Shown: in pieces, positions 35,996-45,481 of the stretch
Layout: every line of letters starts with the position of its first letter
How positions within the stretch are numbered: position 1 is the first letter of the stretch
NCBI RefSeq assembly: GCF_014897675.1
Contig: NZ_JABUXU010000004.1
Location: forward strand, 186,001 to 250,000
DNA: 64,000 nucleotides
Reading direction: 5' to 3'
DNA from: Advenella sp. FME57
Lineage (GTDB): Bacteria > Pseudomonadota > Gammaproteobacteria > Burkholderiales > Burkholderiaceae_B
Position numbers and translations under genes: made by a program
Notes under the pieces: generated by a model
The model's input: only the letters and a program-made list of their open reading frames with translations
Databases searched by the model: none
What the model was told of the DNA's origin: nothing

Positions 35996-36760
35996 TTATT
36001 GGGCTACGATGCATTGCACGCCGGCCTCTTGCAGTAGTGCAGGAAATGGCTCGGGCGGCGGCATATTGGTAAATAGCCGGTGTACCTGATCCATGCGCGC
36101 CAGCTCCACCATGGCCTGGCGATGGAACTTGCTGTGGTCGGCAGCAAGCCAGACTTCGCGCGATTGGGCAATAATGGCCTGGGCCACCTTAACTTCGCGC
36201 AAATCGAAGTCACGCAAGGTGCCATCCTGCTCGATTCCCGAGATGCCAATGACGCCGATGTCTACCCGGAACTGCCGCATGAAGTCTACGGCGGTTTCAC
36301 CGACGATACCGTGGTCCAGGGAACGAACCACGCCGCCGGAGACAATGACTTCGCAATCGGGATTATCGGCCAGAATGGCCGCTACGTTCAGGTTGTTGGT
36401 GATGACCCTCAAGGCGCGATGACGCAACAGTTCCCGTGCGATGGCCTCGGTGGTTGTGCCGATGTTCAGAATAAGCGAACACCCTTCGGGAATGGCCTTT
36501 GCCACTTCACGTGCAATGGCTCGCTTTGGCTCTTCATTGAACAGCCGGCGTTGCAGATAGGCAATATTCTCAGTGGTCGATTCCGGTATGCGTACTCCGC
36601 CGTGATAGCGGGTCAGCACGCCTGTTTCGGCCAGCTGTTTGACGTCCCGGCGAACAGTTTGCAGTGTGACTCCGAATCGATCAGCCAGCGCTTCGACAGA
36701 CATAGACCCTTGTCGTCGGACTTCATCGATCAACTGATCCTGGCGAGGATTTGCACTCAT
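35996..36760 (-). CDS. glpR: DeoR/GlpR-family repressor of glycerol metabolism
   Basis: The 254 residues have the DeoR-type helix-turn-helix (DQLIDEVRRQGSMSVEALAD, then RFGVTLQTVRRDVKQL) and the sugar-phosphate-binding domain (GCSLILNIGTTTEAIARELL, VIVSGGVVRSLDHGIVG). Its place beside glpK and the presence of GlpR-type half-sites in its promoter region support a GlpR role with glycerol-3-phosphate as inducer. It is divergent from the PhyH operon. Confidence 0.88.
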   Translation of the reverse strand: MSANPRQDQLIDEVRRQGSMSVEALADRFGVTLQTVRRDVKQLAETGVLTRYHGGVRIPESTTENIAYLQRRLFNEEPKRAIAREVAKAIPEGCSLILNIGTTTEAIARELLRHRALRVITNNLNVAAILADNPDCEVIVSGGVVRSLDHGIVGETAVDFMRQFRVDIGVIGISGIEQDGTLRDFDLREVKVAQAIIAQSREVWLAADHSKFHRQAMVELARMDQVHRLFTNMPPPEPFPALLQEAGVQCIVAQ

Positions 36761-36856
36761 GAATAATGCCTAAAGGAAAATATGTATAGCCTAAAGGAAA
36801 AAAAAAGAATAAACCATAGGGATAACCATTATGAAAATTGATATACATCAAGGACA

Positions 36857-36912
36857 AAAACGAACATAATAGAAAATAAGAAATCAATATAGAAAACACT
36901 TGTGTTCGTTTT
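36857..36912. promoter_or_regulatory. Paired GlpR-type half-sites before the PhyH operon
   Basis: AAAACGAACA (36857-36866) and TGTTCGTTTT (36903-36912) are perfect 10-base inverted arms 36 bases apart. The first, read as TATGTTCGTT, fits the E. coli GlpR half-site WATGTTCGWT at all ten positions; TGTGTTCGTT at 36901 fits at nine. They lie between glpR and the first PhyH gene, the second only 20 bases before its ATG. This supports GlpR control of the PhyH-ligase-ABC cluster. Confidence 0.6.
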
Positions 36913-36932
36913 AACTATTTGTACCGTCACAG

Positions 36933-37775
36933 ATGACCCCAACCCCTGAACAACTGATTGAATGCAAGCAACGCTTTGACCGCGATGGCTATGTGGTGCT
37001 TGAAAGCCTGATCGCACCGGCCCATGTCGAGCGGCTGAAAGAGGCCTTGCTGTCCGTTGAAGCGCACCACGGTTTTGGATACGCAAAAACTTCGTTTGAA
37101 GGGCTCAAGACTGTTCGCATTAATAATTTGCTGGCTTATGACGAGGCTTTCTGGGACGTTCCCCTGCAGCCATCGGTACTGGCGCTTGCCGAGTCGCTGC
37201 TTGATCGCGAGCTGCTGCTCTCTTCCCTGTGCTCGCTGACTATGGGGCCGGGTCAGACCGCACAACCGCTGCACGAGGATACACAGCAACTGGCGCTGCC
37301 GCGTCCGCGCCCGCCGCTTGCAGTCAATGCAATGTGGGCGTTGAGTGATTTTACCGAAGCCAATGGTGCGACCCGTATCGTGCCAGGCAGCCATAAGCTG
37401 GATCATGCGCCCGCGTACGGGATTGAAGTGCAAACCGTTGCAGCGACCATGCCTGCCGGCAGCGTGATGCTGTTTGACAGCGCCTTGTGGCATAAAGGCG
37501 GCGCCAATACGACCGATGAGCGTCGCTATGCGCTCTCGTGCTATTACTGTGCGGGCTGGATGCGTCAGCAGGAGAACCTGCTATTGGGTATTCCCCGCGA
37601 AACGGCCGCAAAATTTCCGCGCCGCCTGCAGGAGTTATGTGGCTACGGGATATACAAGGGCCAATACGGTCATATCGAAAACAATGATCCGATCGAACTG
37701 CTGGGCCAGGAAGGCCGCCCCACGGTGTGGGAAGCGACGGATCGCAAGTTGCAACGACGCCAAGCACAAAGCTGA
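36933..37775 (+). CDS. Phytanoyl-CoA dioxygenase (PhyH)-family oxygenase
   Basis: This 280-residue Fe(II)/2-oxoglutarate oxygenase has the facial triad His114 and Asp116 (QPLHEDTQ) plus His187 (SALWHKGG), with Arg197/198 (DERRYAL) as the likely 2-oxoglutarate anchor. The NGATRIVPGSHKL motif is typical of the family. Such enzymes hydroxylate, or oxidatively remove groups from, an unactivated carbon. It is the first gene of the plus-strand run behind GlpR-type sites and is followed two bases later by an acyl-CoA ligase. Its substrate is unknown. Confidence 0.9.
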   Translation: MTPTPEQLIECKQRFDRDGYVVLESLIAPAHVERLKEALLSVEAHHGFGYAKTSFEGLKTVRINNLLAYDEAFWDVPLQPSVLALAESLLDRELLLSSLCSLTMGPGQTAQPLHEDTQQLALPRPRPPLAVNAMWALSDFTEANGATRIVPGSHKLDHAPAYGIEVQTVAATMPAGSVMLFDSALWHKGGANTTDERRYALSCYYCAGWMRQQENLLLGIPRETAAKFPRRLQELCGYGIYKGQYGHIENNDPIELLGQEGRPTVWEATDRKLQRRQAQS

Positions 37776-37777
37776 TC

Positions 37778-39304
37778 ATGACGGCTCCAAACGCACTGCA
37801 GGGGATTCCTGCGTCGGTCGTACATCTGCTGCGCGATGCCGCGCAAGATTATCCCCGGCATTGGGCCTTGCGCTTCGAGGGGCAACGCCTTTGCTACGCT
37901 GACTATGCAGGTATCGTTGGCGCACTGGCGCAGGAGCTGCGTTCCACGGTGGCGCCCGGCGAGCGGGTAGGACTGTTGCTGCAAAACTCGCTTGATCTGG
38001 CGATCGTCACCTTTGCTGTCCATGCCCTGAGGGCGCAGGTTGTTGCGCTCAATCCGGGCTACGGTGAACGTGAATTGCAGGCGATGCTGGCCGATGCCGA
38101 TGTGTGTCTGCTCATCGTCGATGACAGCGTGCGTGTGGATCTGCCAACGGTTTGCAGCTTGCCTGTTGAACGCATCCTGCAGACGGGCAGCAGCGGTTAC
38201 AGTTTTTTGCGCTTGCTCGATTCACAAAGACCGTTGCCGCAGGATTTGCCTGGCCACGCCGATCTGGCAACGTTGCAATACACCGGTGGCACCACCGGCC
38301 AGCCCAAGGGCGTAGATATTTCGCATGGTCATCTTGCAGCTAATTTGCTGCAGCGCGAGGCCCGTCTGTCGACGCGGCCGGGCCAGGAGGTGGTGCTATG
38401 CCCCATGCCGCTGTTTCATGTATCGGCCGTGGCGATGTGTCTGCATTTAAGTGCCTTTGCCGCGTCCGAACTGCTTATCCAGCGGCGCTTTGACGCCAGG
38501 GCCGCCGTACATGCACTGGTGCATGAGGGGGTGACCTTGATGTCGGGGGCGCCCGCCATTTTTCATGATCTTCTGCGCCAGCCTGATATCGAGCAGGTTA
38601 AAGCAGGCACGCTGCGCGCCTGCTTTAGCGGTGCGGCGGCATTGCCTGAACGCACGCTGAGGGAATTTGAACGGCTGACCGGTTGCCCGATTTATGAGGG
38701 CTATGGACAAAGCGAAGCTGGCCCCTGTCTTACCTACAATCCGGTGCAAGGTGTGCGCAAGCCTGGTTCCGTCGGCCTGCCTGTGCCTGGCTGCGAGCTG
38801 CGCATTGTTGATGAACAGGGCAATAATGTACCCATAGGTGCGGTGGGCGAAATTTGCGTACGAGGGCCACAGGTGATGGCCGGCTATCGCAATCGACCCG
38901 ATCTGACACAGCAGGTATTGCGGGATGGGTGGCTCTATACCGGTGATCTGGCAAGCCAGGATGAGGACGGCTATGTGTTCATCCAAGGCCGTTGCCAGGA
39001 AACGATCAATGTTGGCGGATTCAAGGTGTATCCGCTGGAAGTTGAGCAGACGCTGCGCGCGTGCGCGAGCGTGGGCGACTGCGCAGCGTTCGGCGTACCT
39101 GATGAGCGCCTTGGTCAGGTAGTTCACGCCTGGGTTACGCCTGCCCCAGGTTGCGCGCCCAATGAACAGGCGCTGCGCGCATATTGCGCGTCGCAACTTG
39201 CGCATTACAAAACACCCAGACGCATTGCCATTACCGACGCGCTTCCGCGTACGGCTGTGGGCAAGCTTGCGCGCAAGGAACTTAAACCCGTTGGCGCGCC
39301 ATGA
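37778..39304 (+). CDS. AMP-dependent acyl-CoA synthetase/ligase
   Basis: This 508-residue ANL-family adenylating enzyme has the phosphate-binding loop TLQYTGGTTGQPKGV (166-179), YEGYGQSEAGP, YTGDLASQDEDGYVFIQGR and the catalytic Lys496 in RTAVGKLARKEL. It activates a carboxylate as acyl-AMP and then acyl-CoA. It begins right after the PhyH stop and precedes a second PhyH gene, so oxygenation and CoA activation are linked in one operon. The acid substrate is unknown. Confidence 0.92.
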   Translation: MTAPNALQGIPASVVHLLRDAAQDYPRHWALRFEGQRLCYADYAGIVGALAQELRSTVAPGERVGLLLQNSLDLAIVTFAVHALRAQVVALNPGYGERELQAMLADADVCLLIVDDSVRVDLPTVCSLPVERILQTGSSGYSFLRLLDSQRPLPQDLPGHADLATLQYTGGTTGQPKGVDISHGHLAANLLQREARLSTRPGQEVVLCPMPLFHVSAVAMCLHLSAFAASELLIQRRFDARAAVHALVHEGVTLMSGAPAIFHDLLRQPDIEQVKAGTLRACFSGAAALPERTLREFERLTGCPIYEGYGQSEAGPCLTYNPVQGVRKPGSVGLPVPGCELRIVDEQGNNVPIGAVGEICVRGPQVMAGYRNRPDLTQQVLRDGWLYTGDLASQDEDGYVFIQGRCQETINVGGFKVYPLEVEQTLRACASVGDCAAFGVPDERLGQVVHAWVTPAPGCAPNEQALRAYCASQLAHYKTPRRIAITDALPRTAVGKLARKELKPVGAP

Positions 39305-39340
39305 TCGCGCCGCGTTTTGCAACATAACAAAGGAAGACAG

Positions 39341-40273
39341 ATGCTGAAGAATATCGATATGGACAAGCTCAAGCACCAGCTCGCCGAAGACGGCTATGCG
39401 GTGGTTGAAAACGTGCTTGACCAGGACCAGTTGGAGCGCATTCGCGAAGTTGTCGCCAAGCGCATGGCGCATGAGCTGGCCAATCCGCTGCCACTCGATG
39501 ATGAGAAGCATGAAGACGACGAAGAAATTCGCGCTTACTATAAAAAACACTATACCGTCAGTGACGCCGAAGCCGAGCGCATGGTGGCGCGTATTCACCA
39601 GTACCGTCGCGACAACGCCGGCGCGCGCTGGCCCATGCCGATCAGCAAGGTTTCTAAAAATTTCCTGCACCTGCCTACGTTGTTCGATAACGACAATTCG
39701 CAGCGCGTCTGGAACCTGCTTACTAAAGAGCCGGAACTCATTCCCCTGATCGAGCACCCGGTTGTGTTGCCGATGGTGCAGCATATGATGGGTGAAGACT
39801 GTAACCTGCACGATTTCCAGTCCACCAGCATCGGCCCGCAAACCGGTGGTGGTGCATGGCACGTGGATGCGCCGCTGGGCCAGATTGCCGAGCCGCTGCC
39901 AGAGTTTCCGCTGACGCTGCAAAACGTCTGGATGCTGGATGACTTTACTGCCGATAATGGCGCGACACGCGTGATGCCAGGCAGTCACAAGTTGCGCAAG
40001 TCGCCGCCGTGGGGCAGCGATCCGCTGGAAGGCGAAGTCACGCTGACCGCGCCAGCCGGTTCCGTCGCAATATGGCTATCGAACACCTGGCACCGTTCAG
40101 GCTCGAATCATACCGATGCCAAGCGTCGCGCCATCCTGTGCAACTACAACGTGTCCTGGTTGCGCTTTTTCGCGGACTTTACGTCCACGCTGCCGCCAGA
40201 AGTGATTCCTACGCTGTCAGAGCGTGCCAAGTACCTGCTGGGTTTTGGTGCTTGTGCTCCGAAAATTCGTTGA
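39341..40273 (+). CDS. Phytanoyl-CoA dioxygenase (PhyH)-family oxygenase, second copy
   Basis: The 310 residues have the triad His174 and Asp176 (GAWHVDAPLG) plus His251 (SNTWHRSG), with Arg262/263 (AKRRAIL) as 2-oxoglutarate ligand candidates. NGATRVMPGSHKLRK is the family signature. It differs strongly from the first PhyH protein and is longer at the N-terminus, so the two are not a recent duplication and probably act on different intermediates. The ATG at 39341 follows GGAAGACAG. Confidence 0.9.
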   Translation: MLKNIDMDKLKHQLAEDGYAVVENVLDQDQLERIREVVAKRMAHELANPLPLDDEKHEDDEEIRAYYKKHYTVSDAEAERMVARIHQYRRDNAGARWPMPISKVSKNFLHLPTLFDNDNSQRVWNLLTKEPELIPLIEHPVVLPMVQHMMGEDCNLHDFQSTSIGPQTGGGAWHVDAPLGQIAEPLPEFPLTLQNVWMLDDFTADNGATRVMPGSHKLRKSPPWGSDPLEGEVTLTAPAGSVAIWLSNTWHRSGSNHTDAKRRAILCNYNVSWLRFFADFTSTLPPEVIPTLSERAKYLLGFGACAPKIR

Positions 40274-40283
40274 TTGCCTACTC

Positions 40284-41513
40284 ATGCAGAAATACAACGT
40301 CAGTATTGATCTGAAACGCCCCGACCTCGCGGGCGGGCAAGTCCATGGCTATTGCGCGCCGCAATTTTTGCCTGTGCTGGACGCATTCGTCGAAAATTTT
40401 GACGGTGACATCGAGCATGGCGCATCTCTGGCCGTCGAACAGGGCGGACAGACCGTGATCGATGTCTGGGGCGGTTTTGCGGACTTGCCGACACAACGCC
40501 CGTGGCAGCAGGATACGGTTGGCGTGGTGTTCTCCAATACGAAGGCGGCAACGGCCTTGTGTGCGCACATCCTGGCCGATGGTGGTGCACTGGATATTGA
40601 CCAGCGCGTTGCACACTACTGGCCCGAATTTGCCGCACAAGGCAAGGGTGACGTTACCGTGCGCATGTTGTTGGACCATTCGGCAGGCGTGCCTGCGCTT
40701 CGGCAGATGCTGCCTGACGGCGCGGTATTTGACTGGACCGAGATGAGCACGCGCCTTGCCAACGAGGCGCCGTACTGGAAGCCGGGAACCAGCGTGGGCT
40801 ACCATGGCCTGACGTTTGGCTGGCTGGTGGGTGAAGTGGTGCGACGCGTTGCCGGACAGTCGCTAGGGCACTTCTTCCAGGAGCGTGTTGCGAGGCCATT
40901 GGGCTTGGATTTCTGGATAGGCCTGCCCGAAAGCGAAGAGCCAAGAGTGGCCAAAATTATGCCGGCCAGGCCAGCGGAGCAGCCGCGCAATGCGTTTGAG
41001 CAGGCCATTGCGACCGCGCCCGAGAGCATCAGCAATCTGTATTTTCGCAATACGGGTGGCTGGCGGCCCAGCGGTTTCAATTCGCGCCAGGGCCATGCCG
41101 CCGAAATTGGTGCGGCCGGCGGCATCACCAACGCACGTTCTTTGGCCCGCATGTACAGTGCGCTGTCACTGGGCGGCGAGCGCAACGGCGTGCGCGTGAT
41201 CGGGCATGCAACGCTTGAACGTGCTGCCGAGGTTTCATCGGCAACCAACGAAGACTTGTGTCTGCTGGTGCCGACACGCTTTGCAGCCGGCTTTATGCGC
41301 AGTATGGATAACCGTGCACGCGGGCTGGACAGCGCCAGTTTCGGACGTGATGCTTTTGGCCACGTCGGGGCGGGTGGGTCACTGGGTTTTGCCAGTGAGC
41401 AACATCGCATCGGCTTTGGCTACACAATGAATCACATGGGAGCGGGCGTGCTGCTTAACGCGCGCGCCGATCGGCTGACGCAAGCCTTGTATGGCGTATT
41501 GGCCCGGTCATAA
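40284..41513 (+). CDS. Serine hydrolase of the beta-lactamase / family VIII esterase type
   Basis: The 409 residues hold the class C beta-lactamase fold. The nucleophile motif is Ser84-x-x-Lys87 (VFSNTKAAT), Tyr173 (VGYHGLTFGWLVGEV) is the likely base, and HVGAGGSLGFA near the C-terminus forms the third element. Proteins like EstB hydrolyse small esters or amides. No signal peptide is visible, so it is probably cytoplasmic. Placement between the PhyH genes and the ABC importer suggests it opens an ester or amide of the imported compound. Confidence 0.88.
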   Translation: MQKYNVSIDLKRPDLAGGQVHGYCAPQFLPVLDAFVENFDGDIEHGASLAVEQGGQTVIDVWGGFADLPTQRPWQQDTVGVVFSNTKAATALCAHILADGGALDIDQRVAHYWPEFAAQGKGDVTVRMLLDHSAGVPALRQMLPDGAVFDWTEMSTRLANEAPYWKPGTSVGYHGLTFGWLVGEVVRRVAGQSLGHFFQERVARPLGLDFWIGLPESEEPRVAKIMPARPAEQPRNAFEQAIATAPESISNLYFRNTGGWRPSGFNSRQGHAAEIGAAGGITNARSLARMYSALSLGGERNGVRVIGHATLERAAEVSSATNEDLCLLVPTRFAAGFMRSMDNRARGLDSASFGRDAFGHVGAGGSLGFASEQHRIGFGYTMNHMGAGVLLNARADRLTQALYGVLARS

Positions 41514-41557
41514 ATTTGTAGACATTCTTTTTTAAAAATCAGCAGGAGACATGGTTC

Positions 41558-42808
41558 ATGACCACTCGTAAAAATTTTATCGTTCGCGCCTGCCTTACCG
41601 GCGCGCTTGCAATGCTTGGCGTAAGTGCTGCACATGCGGCAGATCCGGTCAAAATCGGCTATCTGATTCCGCTGTCGGGCAGCGCTGCTGCGTCGATCGG
41701 CCGTGATATGTCGCGTGCGACGCATCTGGCAGTAAAGCATATCAATGAAAGTGGCGGCATCAAATCGCTGGGCGGCGCCCAGTTAAAGCTGCTGGAGTCC
41801 GACACCAGGGGCGATCCGAAAGTGGCGCTGACTGAAACCGAAAGACTGATCACGCGTGAAAAAGTGCCTGTTTTGCTTGGTGCGTTCCAGAGCGGTACCA
41901 CCTTTCCGGCCACAGCCGTGGCTGAAAAGTATAGTGTGCCTTGGGTGGTAGACCTGGCAGGCAAGGGCGAAATTACCGAACGCGGCTTCAAATACGTTTT
42001 CCGTGCCACTCAGGTGCCGGCCGCTGCCAATGCAGAAGGTATGGCTGATTTTGTTGCCTACGCCAGCAAGGCGACCGGCAAGCCGGCAAAAACTGTGGCC
42101 ATGGTCTATGAAAACACCGATTGGGGCCAGGACATGGCCAATACACTGCGCAAGAAGTTCAAGGAACAAGGCGTGGAAATCGTACTGGACGAAGGCTATC
42201 CGCCCAACAGCCCCGACCTGCGTCCGCTGGTCCTGAAAATCAAGGGTCGCAAGCCTGACGTTGTCACGGTCACTTCATACGCTGCCGACGCCGTGCAACT
42301 GCACAAGCTGCTGGCGCAAATGCGCGTGTCGGCCATGGGATACATCGGCAGCGCAGGCGGCCAGATCGACAGCGGCTTTCTACCGCAAGTGGGCAAGGGT
42401 CCTGCCAAGGGCGTGTTCACGACCAACGGCTGGGCAGGATACGAGTCTGCCGTTACCACGCCTTTTGCCAAGAAGTTCTGGGATGAATTTACCGGGACGT
42501 ACAAAGCCGAACCCAATGAATTGTCTGTGAGCGCCTATGGTGCGGTGTGGGTGATCAAAGATGCGCTGGAGCGCGCCGGCAAGGCCGAGCCGCAAGCCAT
42601 CCGTGATGCGCTTGCCACAACCAGCATCAAGGGGACCGATCTGAACAAGCTGCTTGGCTACGACATTGTGATTGATGAGAAGGGTCAGAACCCGCTCAAA
42701 AAATTCGTGGTGCAGCAGATCACGCCCGAGGGAGAATACCGCACCATCTGGCCGGAAGATCTGGCGTCCAAGACCTACAAAATGGTCTGGCCTGCCGCCA
42801 CTTACTGA
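41558..42808 (+). CDS. Branched-chain-amino-acid-type ABC transporter, periplasmic binding protein
   Basis: The 416 residues carry a signal peptide (MTTRKNFIVRACLTGALAML, cut after HAA or AHA) and a type I binding-protein fold: VKIGYLIPLSGSAAASIGRD, GAFQSGTTFPATAVAEKY, GWAGYESAV. It belongs to the LivK/UrtA/amide-binding group and captures the imported ligand. Four transporter genes follow, completing a LIV-type importer. Because the catabolic genes just upstream act on organic acids, the ligand is probably not an ordinary branched-chain amino acid. Confidence 0.92.
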   Translation: MTTRKNFIVRACLTGALAMLGVSAAHAADPVKIGYLIPLSGSAAASIGRDMSRATHLAVKHINESGGIKSLGGAQLKLLESDTRGDPKVALTETERLITREKVPVLLGAFQSGTTFPATAVAEKYSVPWVVDLAGKGEITERGFKYVFRATQVPAAANAEGMADFVAYASKATGKPAKTVAMVYENTDWGQDMANTLRKKFKEQGVEIVLDEGYPPNSPDLRPLVLKIKGRKPDVVTVTSYAADAVQLHKLLAQMRVSAMGYIGSAGGQIDSGFLPQVGKGPAKGVFTTNGWAGYESAVTTPFAKKFWDEFTGTYKAEPNELSVSAYGAVWVIKDALERAGKAEPQAIRDALATTSIKGTDLNKLLGYDIVIDEKGQNPLKKFVVQQITPEGEYRTIWPEDLASKTYKMVWPAATY

Positions 42809-42894
42809 TCAGGACTCTGGTCATCGCTTTGTCGGCTGCCGCCTGATTTGACATCACCGGCAGTCCGCTTTTTTCAAATACGTGAGGATTCGCT

Positions 42895-43773
42895 TTGAGC
42901 ATTTATCTTCAAGCATTGCTCGGTGGCATTGCCACCGGAGCAGTATATGGTCTGATCGCGCTTGGGCTGAGCCTGCAGTTTGGCGTGATGAAGATCATCA
43001 ATTTCGCGCACGGCTCGTTCCTGATGGTCGCGATGTACGTGACCTACTACACCTGTACCAATTTCGGCCTGCACCCGCTGGCGGCGGCGCCCATCGCGGC
43101 CGTTGTCCTGTTTTTTGTGGGATGGGCGTGTCAGCGCTTTTTCATCGATGGCATCTATCGCAAGGAATCTTCGCGTGAGCCTATCGGCGTGCTGATCTTC
43201 ACGACCGGTCTGTGGATCTTTCTGGATTATTTCGCGCTCGCGCTGCTGGGACCCGACAGCCGGATGATTGACAGTCCCTGGTCCAACGAGGTGGTGATCA
43301 TGGGTGACCTCATATTCACGTATCCGCAGATTGCCGGCTTTGTGATTGCTGCGCTTGTCACCATCGGGCTGGTTGCCTTTATGCGCTATACGGCGCTGGG
43401 CCGCGCCATTCGAGCAACGGGCCAGGACCGCGAGGCAGCCAGCGTGCTGGGTATCGACAGCAAGCGTGTCTACCAGCTGTCCTTTGCTATCGGCCTTGGC
43501 GTACTGGGTATTGCAGGCGCGCTGCTTTTGCCCATGTATCCGGTCAACCCCTTCGTTGGCGACATCTTTGGCATGCGTGCCTTCGTGATCGTGGTGCTGG
43601 GCGGGATCGGCTCGATCGCTGGTGCTTTCTGGGGCGGGATTATCGTGGGCATTCTTGAATCCGTGGGCAGCCAGGTAATTCCGGTTACCTATGCTGAAGC
43701 GCTGATTTTCCTGCTGTTCCTGGGCGTGATGTATTTCCGTCCGAGCGGATTGTTTGGCGTGGAGAAAGAATGA
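42895..43773 (+). CDS. LIV-type ABC transporter permease (LivH-like)
   Basis: The 292 residues have about eight membrane segments. GVMKIINFAHGSFLMVAMYV is the LivH signature, and GALLLPMYPVNPFVGDIFGM and GGIGSIAGAFWGGIIVGI the conserved C-terminal parts. The start is TTG behind GTGAGGATTCG. It forms the transmembrane pore together with the LivM-like protein, whose start overlaps its stop. Confidence 0.93.
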   Translation: MSIYLQALLGGIATGAVYGLIALGLSLQFGVMKIINFAHGSFLMVAMYVTYYTCTNFGLHPLAAAPIAAVVLFFVGWACQRFFIDGIYRKESSREPIGVLIFTTGLWIFLDYFALALLGPDSRMIDSPWSNEVVIMGDLIFTYPQIAGFVIAALVTIGLVAFMRYTALGRAIRATGQDREAASVLGIDSKRVYQLSFAIGLGVLGIAGALLLPMYPVNPFVGDIFGMRAFVIVVLGGIGSIAGAFWGGIIVGILESVGSQVIPVTYAEALIFLLFLGVMYFRPSGLFGVEKE

Positions 43774-44753
43774 TGACAGTGCAAGGTTCAAAACATTCAT
43801 CGCTATGGGGCGCGCTCATTGCCGTGCTGGCGATTGCGCCGTTGTTTACCGGCAGCCAGTACGTGCTGTCGATCGCGGTCATGACACTGCTGTATGCCTA
43901 TCTGGCGTTGTCCTGGAATGTGCTGGGCGGTATCGCCGGACAGCTCTCACTGGGACATTCAGCGTACTTTGGCATTGGCGCGTATGCCTCGACCTGGTTC
44001 TTCGTCAATATGGGCATCAGTCCCTGGATCGGCATGTGGATTGGTGCGGCATTGGCCATTGTTGCGGCGGTGATCGTGGGAATGTCGAGCTTGCATTTGC
44101 GTGGCGCATACTTTGCGCTTGCCACCATTGCCTCGGCCATGGTGATCAAAACGCTGGTGGAAAATGCCGATGACCTGCTCGGCGGCCCACGCGGAATGGA
44201 AGTAACACTGTTGCGCGATGCGCCGTGGCAATTCCAATCGACCAGCAAAGAGTTCTACTATGTGATCGCGCTGGTATTTGTGGTGCTGGCCTTAGTTATC
44301 AACTGGCGCATCCTGCGCAGTCGTTATGGTTACTACCTGGCTGCCGTGCGCAACGACCAGGACGCGGCATTGGCGCTAGGCGTGCCCACCACACGCTATA
44401 AGCTTTATGCCGCGATGATCAGCGCAGCCATGACCGCTATCGGCGGCACATTCTACGCCCAATTCGTGCTGTTCGTCAGCCCGGACAAGGTGTTCGGCGC
44501 GAACCTGGGCGTGGTGATTGCGGTGGTTTGCATCATCGGCGGCCGGGGTACGCTGTGGGGTCCGGTATTGGGCGCATTGTTGCTGTTGCCAAGCGAAGAG
44601 CTGGCCCGCTCATTCTCCGGGGGCCTTCTGGGGGCGGATATGATGCTCTACGGCTTGCTGCTGATGCTGGTGATCTGGTATGAGCCACGCGGCCTGGTCG
44701 CGATCTTTCAGCGCTGGTTCAAGCGGCCGGTCAAGCAGGGAGTAACGAAATGA
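43770..44753 (+). CDS. LIV-type ABC transporter permease (LivM-like)
   Basis: This 327-residue inner-membrane permease has WNVLGGIAGQLSLGHSAYFG and the conserved RNDQDAALALGVPTTRYKL coupling loop for the ATPases. It overlaps the LivH-like and LivG-like genes by four bases each (ATGA), so the subunits are translationally coupled. Confidence 0.93.
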   Translation: MMTVQGSKHSSLWGALIAVLAIAPLFTGSQYVLSIAVMTLLYAYLALSWNVLGGIAGQLSLGHSAYFGIGAYASTWFFVNMGISPWIGMWIGAALAIVAAVIVGMSSLHLRGAYFALATIASAMVIKTLVENADDLLGGPRGMEVTLLRDAPWQFQSTSKEFYYVIALVFVVLALVINWRILRSRYGYYLAAVRNDQDAALALGVPTTRYKLYAAMISAAMTAIGGTFYAQFVLFVSPDKVFGANLGVVIAVVCIIGGRGTLWGPVLGALLLLPSEELARSFSGGLLGADMMLYGLLLMLVIWYEPRGLVAIFQRWFKRPVKQGVTK

Positions 44754-45481
44754 CAAGCACGACACTGCTGGAATTTGACGGCGTGGGCAAAAGCTTTGGT
44801 GGCCTGCGCGCAATCGATAATGTAAGTTTCAAGGTCAATGATGGCGAGATTGTCGGATTGATCGGCCCCAATGGCGCCGGCAAGACCACACTATTTTCCA
44901 TGGCCTCCGGATTTCTGAAGCCAACCGACGGACAAATCCGTTTCCAAGGCAAACGCGTGGACGGGTTTGATCCTCCGCATATCTGCCGTGCCGGCCTTGT
45001 GCGCACATTCCAGATCGTCAAGCCGTTTGGCGAGATGACTGTGATAGAAAACGCCATGGTTGGTGCATTTTTGCACCATGCCAGGCCACAAGACGCACGC
45101 GAGGTGGCTGCCAGGGTGTTGCAGCAGGTCGGGCTGGGCGCCCGTCAGGAGCAGGTTGCCAAAACGCTGACGCTATCGGGCCGCAAGCGGCTTGAAGTGG
45201 CCAAGGCGCTGGCTACACATCCGAAACTGCTGTTGCTCGACGAAGTGATGGCTGGCCTGACCAGTGTCGAGACTGCCGAAATGCTGGAGTTGATTCAAAG
45301 CCTGCGCGCATCGGGCGTGAGCATTCTGGTCATTGAACACAATATGAAGGCAGTGATGAGCCTGTCGAACAAGATCGTGGTTATTCAGTACGGTAAAAAG
45401 ATTGCGGAAGGGACACCGGTAGAGGTTGCCAACGATCCGCAAGTGATCTCTGCATACCTGGGAGGCGAGCATGCTGCTTGA
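44750..45481 (+). CDS. LIV-type ABC transporter ATPase (LivG-like)
   Basis: This 243-residue ATPase has Walker A GPNGAGKTTLF, signature TLSGRKRLEVAKALA, Walker B LLLLDEVMAGL and the His switch VIEHNMKAVM. The signature (LSGRK for LSGGQ) and DEV for DEP are variants seen in one subgroup of LivG-like ATPases. It pairs with the LivF-like ATPase to energise uptake. Confidence 0.93.
   Translation: MTSTTLLEFDGVGKSFGGLRAIDNVSFKVNDGEIVGLIGPNGAGKTTLFSMASGFLKPTDGQIRFQGKRVDGFDPPHICRAGLVRTFQIVKPFGEMTVIENAMVGAFLHHARPQDAREVAARVLQQVGLGARQEQVAKTLTLSGRKRLEVAKALATHPKLLLLDEVMAGLTSVETAEMLELIQSLRASGVSILVIEHNMKAVMSLSNKIVVIQYGKKIAEGTPVEVANDPQVISAYLGGEHAA

Noticed and set aside
38447-39988. A 513-codon open frame on the minus strand
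   Set aside because: It lies antisense to the acyl-CoA ligase and second PhyH genes, which show clear family motifs. Its composition (many His, Arg, Gln) is that of an antisense shadow of GC-rich coding DNA.
42874-43800. A 308-codon open frame on the minus strand
   Set aside because: It is antisense to the LivH-like permease and has a hydrophilic, low-complexity sequence without family motifs.
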